From an uncultured Sutterella sp. (GTDB taxonomy: Bacteria; Pseudomonadota; Gammaproteobacteria; Burkholderiales; Burkholderiaceae_F): 27,211 nt of DNA. The stretch is taken from positions 1 through 27,211 of the forward strand of contig CAAGKD010000166.1 of NCBI GenBank assembly GCA_900770335.1, read 5' to 3'. This document shows, piece by piece, positions 23,842-27,211 of this stretch. The translations under genes and the position numbers were made by a program. The notes below the pieces were generated by a model. It was not told where the DNA came from and ran no database searches. It saw only the letters and a list, made by a program, of their open reading frames with translations. Position 1 is the first letter of the stretch, and each line of letters opens with the position of its first letter.

Positions 23842-24534
23842 ATGACGACCTCAACAGCCAGCGGCGCCTCGGGCGCCCTCTCCCAGACGGAGCTCAAGCG
23901 CCTCGTCGCGCGCGCGGCGCTCGACTACGTCGTGCCCGGCGAAGTGCTCGGCGTCGGCACGGGCTCGACCGTCGACCAGCTCATCGACCAGCTCCCCGAA
24001 ATCCGCGACCGCATCCCGGCCTGCGTCTCGAGCTCCGAGCGCTCCACGAAGCGCCTCGAGGCCCTGGGCTTCCGTGTCGTCGACCTCAACGAGGTCGATT
24101 CGATCGGCGTCTACATCGACGGCGCCGACGAGATCGATCCGGGCTTCTCGATGATCAAGGGCGGCGGCGGCGCGCTCACGCGAGAGAAGATCGTCGCGAG
24201 CGTCGCGGGCAAGTTCGTCTGCATCGCCGACGCAAGCAAGCGCGTCGAGGTTCTCGGGCGCTTCCCGCTGCCCGTCGAGGTGATTCCGATGGCCGCCGCG
24301 GCCGTTCGCCGCCGCCTCGAGGCTCTCGGCGCTGCGGTGAAGCTGCGCGACTTCGTCACGGACAACGGCTGCAGCATCCTCGACGCCTCGGGCCTCTCGA
24401 TCAAGGATCCCGTCGCCCTTGAGCGCGAGATCAACTCCTGGCCGGGCGTCGTCACCGCGGGGCTGTTCGCCGCGCGCGGCGCGGACGTGCTCCTTCTCGG
24501 CACGAGCGAGGGCGTGAAGACCTTCGAGCGCTGA
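23842..24534 (+). CDS. rpiA: Ribose-5-phosphate isomerase A
   Basis: This 230-residue enzyme interconverts ribose-5-phosphate and ribulose-5-phosphate in the non-oxidative pentose phosphate pathway. It shows GVGTGSTVDQLID (phosphate-binding loop), SSSERSTKRLEALG, the active-site YIDGADEIDPGFSMIKGGGG then ALTREK (with catalytic Asp and Lys/Glu), IADASKRVEVLG then FPLPVEVIP, and the C-terminal WPGVVTAGLFA. The family sequence starts at the ATG at 23842; the frame is open to 23767 but those residues are unrelated. The ribosome-binding site (CAGGAA) is weak. The gene is divergent from the sensor kinase and converges on the Stealth-type gene. Confidence 0.96.
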   Translation: MTTSTASGASGALSQTELKRLVARAALDYVVPGEVLGVGTGSTVDQLIDQLPEIRDRIPACVSSSERSTKRLEALGFRVVDLNEVDSIGVYIDGADEIDPGFSMIKGGGGALTREKIVASVAGKFVCIADASKRVEVLGRFPLPVEVIPMAAAAVRRRLEALGAAVKLRDFVTDNGCSILDASGLSIKDPVALEREINSWPGVVTAGLFAARGADVLLLGTSEGVKTFER

Positions 24535-24544
24535 GACGCATGAG

Positions 24545-24619
24545 CCTCCTGCGCGCCCGGAGCGCGAGGAGGTTCGTCTGAAAGGAAGGCCCGGACCGGG
24601 ACGCCCCCGTCCGGGTCTT
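24545..24619. terminator. Two hairpins between convergent rpiA and Stealth gene
   Basis: The first is CCTCCTGCGCGC (24545-24556) with GCGCGAGGAGG (24562-24572), one bulge. The second is AAGGCCCGGAC (24586-24596) with GTCCGGGTCTT (24609-24619), 11 pairs with one G-U and a 12-base loop. They lie between two converging genes and can serve either direction. The second stem ends in TCTT on the plus strand. Confidence 0.6.
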
Positions 24620-24632
24620 CGCGCAATCGCCC

Positions 24633-25640
24633 TCAGCGCCCCTTCGAGCGCTCCCAGGGCGCGGGATCCGGGAACCTCCCTTCGCAGAATCGGATCGCCT
24701 GCGCGGCGTTCTCGTCGCGGATGTTGTTGAGGCAGAAGGTCTTGGGATTGAGGCGCCGGATCTCTTTGAGGGCGCGGTCGTCTCCGTCATGCACGACGGT
24801 GAAGACGCCGGGTTCGAGAAGGCCGGCGCGGATGAGCAGGCGCTTGATCTTCCCGTTCGTCCGGCGGTCCCTGACGCAGGCGCAGCCGGCGACGCTCGTC
24901 ATGAAGTACGAGAGGAGCACTCGGCTGATCTCCCGGCCGGTCCTGAAGGGAGAGCGGTTGCGCTCGAGGAATTCCGGAAAGAGCGTGAGCGCTTCGCGCC
25001 AGAGCGTCTTCGTGAGGGCGTCGTATGAGTGCTCGGGAAAGAAGATCTCCGTCCGGGGCTTCGCGCGGCTCGTGAAAAGACGCCAGGCGGCGTAGAGCGT
25101 CTGCTCCCAGGGGCGGCTTTGCGCCATCGCCGCGGCCTCCGCTTCGCTCACGTACGGACGGGCGATCCGAACGATGGGGCGGCCCGAGTCGTCAAAGAAG
25201 TCCTTCGGCCGCGCCCTGCGGTTGAAGAACATGTCGTCGTTGCCGTAGATGAAGCGCTCCGCGAGTCCCGGGATCCGGTCAAGATAGCCTTCGATGCATG
25301 CCGAGGAGAAGGAGGACAGGAGCTCCGCGGGAATGATCTCCCGGTGATCGACGACCGTCACCTTCGGATGCTCGGCGAGCCAGGCGGGGCGCTGACGGTC
25401 GGTGACGATGAAGATGCGCCGGATCCAGGGCGCATGCCGGTGAGCGGAGCGCAGCGCATATCGAAGCTCATCATGCTGGACGTAGCGCTTCGCTCCGGTG
25501 TTCTCCGCATCCGGAACCACGCCGAGCTCCCGGAGCCGCGCATCCTTTCTCGCGGCGAAGACGGGATCCGAGCCGTCGCACCAGCAGTAGACGAGGTCTG
25601 TAGCCGAACCCTCAGCCTCGGGGGTGTATATTATTGTTAT
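24633..25640 (-). CDS. Stealth-type capsular sugar-phosphate transferase, no clear start
   Basis: The frame encodes a Stealth-family enzyme, which transfers sugar-phosphate units for surface polysaccharide. The CR1 region is DLVYCWCDGSDPVFAARKDA (from 25598). CR2 follows: RYVQHDELRYALRSAHRHAP with WIRRIFIVTDRQRPAWL, then VVDHREIIP and IPGLAERFIYGNDDMFF. The CR3/CR4-like parts are PWEQTLYAAWRLF and FFPEHSYDALTKTLW, then LNPKTFCLNNIRDE near the end. Between the in-frame stop (25641-25643) and GTG 25520 there is no ATG, GTG or TTG, and starting at GTG 25520 would delete CR1. The gene may be 5'-truncated or use ATA at 25631 or 25634. Upstream is an A/T-rich patch unlike its surroundings. No other capsule genes are near. 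Confidence 0.75.
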   Translation of the reverse strand: MTIIYTPEAEGSATDLVYCWCDGSDPVFAARKDARLRELGVVPDAENTGAKRYVQHDELRYALRSAHRHAPWIRRIFIVTDRQRPAWLAEHPKVTVVDHREIIPAELLSSFSSACIEGYLDRIPGLAERFIYGNDDMFFNRRARPKDFFDDSGRPIVRIARPYVSEAEAAAMAQSRPWEQTLYAAWRLFTSRAKPRTEIFFPEHSYDALTKTLWREALTLFPEFLERNRSPFRTGREISRVLLSYFMTSVAGCACVRDRRTNGKIKRLLIRAGLLEPGVFTVVHDGDDRALKEIRRLNPKTFCLNNIRDENAAQAIRFCEGRFPDPAPWERSKGR

Positions 25641-25743
25641 TTATGGACAATGTTATGCCGGGCGATCTGCAAGCCTCCCGCCGGAGGCAAAATCGCTGGC
25701 CGCTTCCTCACCTTGCAAGGAAGTCCGGCCGGCGCATTTCTCA

Positions 25744-25772
25744 CGCGAAGGCGTCCGGGGGACGCCTTCGCG
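25744..25772 (-). terminator. Terminator-like hairpin after yggX
   Basis: CGCGAAGGCGTCC (25744-25756) pairs perfectly with GGACGCCTTCGCG (25760-25772) around GGG, starting right after the yggX stop. A smaller 6-base-pair hairpin (GCCTCC/GGAGGC, 25673-25688) lies further downstream. There is no T-run after the main stem. Confidence 0.65.
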
Positions 25773-25773
25773 A

Positions 25774-26049
25774 TCAGCCCTGCTTGGGCTGATAGTTCGG
25801 CACCGCGTCGGTCTGGCCGTCTCCGAAGAAGTAGCGCTCGCACTGCTTCATGAGGTGCTGCCGGGCGGAGAGGTCCGCGAGGTTGAGCTGGTACTCGTTC
25901 ACCATCATCGTCTGCAGGCGCGTCCATTCGCCCCAGGCTTCCTTGCTCACGTTCTGCCAGATGCGCTTGCCGAGCTCGCCGGGGAAAGGCGGGTAGGCGA
26001 GTCCTTCGGCTTCCTTCTTGAGCTTCACGCAGTTGACCATGCGGGCCAT
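25774..26049 (-). CDS. yggX: Fe(2+)-trafficking protein YggX
   Basis: This 91-residue cytosolic protein protects iron-sulfur enzymes from oxidation and is thought to handle labile Fe(II). The N-terminus MARMVNCVKLKKEAEGL with its single conserved Cys7, the PPFPGELGKRIWQNVSKEAW block, and LQTMMVNEYQLNLAD then ARQHLMKQCERYFF are near-complete family signatures; length is normal. The ATG at 26049 is preceded by AAGGAG six bases away. The frame stays open to 26178 but the extra residues are not family-like. It is divergent from the low-complexity gene at 26285. Confidence 0.96.
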   Translation of the reverse strand: MARMVNCVKLKKEAEGLAYPPFPGELGKRIWQNVSKEAWGEWTRLQTMMVNEYQLNLADLSARQHLMKQCERYFFGDGQTDAVPNYQPKQG

Positions 26050-26203
26050 CGCAAACTCCTTCGCTGATCGGTCGGCGCGGGAGGCGGAATCGGGAGATCC
26101 TCCCTGCGGCCGGCCGGAATAATGAATCCTTGCTGTTGGGGCCGGGGGCGTTCCGCCGGCCGATTGGGCAGTGTACACGAACGGGCCCGGCGGGCCGCCT
26201 TCC

Positions 26204-26209
26204 TATAAT
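26204..26209 (+). promoter_or_regulatory. -10 element for low-complexity gene
   Basis: A perfect TATAAT lies 75 bases before the ATG at 26285. No good -35 is seen 16-18 bases upstream. Confidence 0.4.
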
Positions 26210-26284
26210 GCGGGGCCTACGCGGAGGGCGGCCTGCGCGCTTCTCCCGGGACCCTCACACACATATTCATCGGAACAGCATCAG

Positions 26285-27211
26285 ATGGCGGACAACCGAG
26301 CTCTTTTCGCGGCCTTTCAGAAGGTGCGCGCGGATGTGGATCAGGCGCTCAGCGAGACGCGCAGAAAGGAGGCTCTCGCGCGTGAGGCCGAGGAGGCGAA
26401 GCGCCTCGAGGAGCGTCGCCGCGCCCGCGGCGTGAAGGCCGGCGCTCCGGCTCCGGCGAAGGCCGCTCCTGCAGCTGCTGCCCCCCGTCCGGCCGCCGAG
26501 GCGTCGAAGGCGGGAGTGAATCCCGTGAAGCCCATCAAGCCCATGAAGCCCGCGAGCTCCTCGGCCCCGGCATCGCCGCGCAAGACGGACAAGCCCGCCG
26601 ATTCCGCCGCAGTGAATTCCGCCGCCACGGCCTCCCTCAGGCGCGAGGGGATGGGCGGCTTCGGCGCGGCTCTCGCGAACGCCGCGGAGCGCTCGGGCGC
26701 AGTCTTCCGCTCCGCCGCCGAGAAGGAGACCGCGCAGAAGGCGGCCGCCGAGGCGGCCCGGAAGGCTGAGAAGGCCTCGCGCGCCGTGCGCGAGGCGAAG
26801 GCGCGCCGCGCTCAGGGAGCGGCGGAGGACGAGCGAAACGAAGGCGGCGGACGGGACGGCCGCAGGGAGCGCGCCGCCAAGAGTGACCGGAGCCGCCGGG
26901 AGAACGCTCAGGGCGCTCAGGGCCGCCCCCGCCGTCATGAGGGCGGCCGGCGCCCGGCCTCCGCCTCGGACCTCGCGGACCTCACCGCCCGGGGCCTCGG
27001 CGGCCGCCGCGGCGAGAGCGATGAGATCACCGAGTCCGCGCCGGAGCGGCACGCCGTTCCGGCGGCGGGCTGGACGGCGCCGGGAGCCGCTTCCGGCGTT
27101 CGTGACGCACGTGACGCTCGTGAGGCTCATGACGCCGGCCGGCAGCCCTCCCGCCGCGATCGCGCAGAGGCGCGGGACCGCTCCGCGGAGGGCGCGGAGA
27201 GCGCTCCCTGC
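26285..27211 (+). CDS. Partial low-complexity Ala/Arg/Lys-rich protein
   Basis: An uninterrupted frame of 309 codons runs off the window end. The N-terminus MADNRALFAAFQKVRADVDQ and the next 30 residues form a charged, probably coiled-coil helix rich in Glu and Arg (RRKEALAREAEEAKRLEERR). After that it is mostly disordered: Ala/Pro-rich, a KPIKPMKP stretch, a short GGFGAALANAAERSGAVF patch, a second Ala/Lys/Glu helix (about 137-170), then Arg/Gly/Asp-rich sequence with RDARDAREAHD repeats. I do not recognise a folded domain. Such tracts are common as N- or C-terminal extensions of RNA-binding proteins (RNA helicases, RNases, initiation factors), so the folded part may lie beyond the window. 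The start is weakly supported by GGAA ten bases upstream. It is divergent from yggX. Confidence 0.65.
   Translation, partial: MADNRALFAAFQKVRADVDQALSETRRKEALAREAEEAKRLEERRRARGVKAGAPAPAKAAPAAAAPRPAAEASKAGVNPVKPIKPMKPASSSAPASPRKTDKPADSAAVNSAATASLRREGMGGFGAALANAAERSGAVFRSAAEKETAQKAAAEAARKAEKASRAVREAKARRAQGAAEDERNEGGGRDGRRERAAKSDRSRRENAQGAQGRPRRHEGGRRPASASDLADLTARGLGGRRGESDEITESAPERHAVPAAGWTAPGAASGVRDARDAREAHDAGRQPSRRDRAEARDRSAEGAESAPC

Noticed and set aside
25643..25792. Plus-strand short frame starting in the A/T-rich patch
   Set aside because: About 49 codons, no ribosome-binding site, and it crosses the yggX terminator and 3' end; no recognisable product.

Overview
The window is GC-rich bacterial chromosome with dense, short-spaced genes. 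The gene set suggests a betaproteobacterium, most likely a gut-associated Sutterellaceae member such as Sutterella. This is inferred from a tripartite tricarboxylate transporter operon, a DctS/FixL-type kinase with a FixJ-type regulator, an E. coli-like ornithine carbamoyltransferase and remnants of the AAA-ATPase-like/PD-(D/E)XK family. No rRNA, tRNA, CRISPR array, intact insertion sequence or prophage was seen.

Layout. 1-1060 is a decayed zone with a 14-G homopolymer, an alpha/beta-hydrolase remnant whose nucleophile motif reads GQGAG, and a C-terminal fragment of an AAA-ATPase-like gene. 1090-3722 holds a LysR regulator divergent from aspartase (aspA). 3807-6701 holds a YbaK-type deacylase, a CYTH triphosphate-tunnel protein and a Na/Pi-cotransporter-like protein. 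6794-10088 is the tctC-tctB-tctA operon (minus strand), with hairpins between tctC and tctB and after tctA. 10252-11847 holds a PheC-like cyclohexadienyl dehydratase without a signal peptide, just downstream of exonuclease III. 11982-12347 is a small basic protein with a ribbon-helix-helix-like tail. 12407-13159 is a second, badly broken AAA-ATPase-like gene that has lost its P-loop. 13407-14414 is argF.

14595-16976 is a metal-efflux module: a CsoR-type repressor, a TTGACA promoter, two perfect CsoR-type operators and a P1B-type ATPase whose C-terminal membrane motif is not that of CopA. 17025-20123 holds oligopeptidase A (prlC) and folD. 20299-23701 is a two-component pair. 23842-24534 is rpiA. 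24633-25640 is a Stealth-type sugar-phosphate transferase whose reading frame has no usable start codon. 25774-26049 is yggX. 26285 to the window end is the start of a long low-complexity Ala/Arg/Lys-rich protein.

The genes mix core metabolism (aspartate, arginine, folate one-carbon and pentose phosphate pathways, DNA repair, peptide turnover, iron/oxidative stress) with accessory functions (carboxylate uptake, metal export, surface polysaccharide). No wholly new system is evident. The most informative parts are the metal-export module with its paired operators, the two eroded AAA-ATPase-like loci, and a recurring TANNAT -10-like hexamer upstream of many genes with no clear -35.
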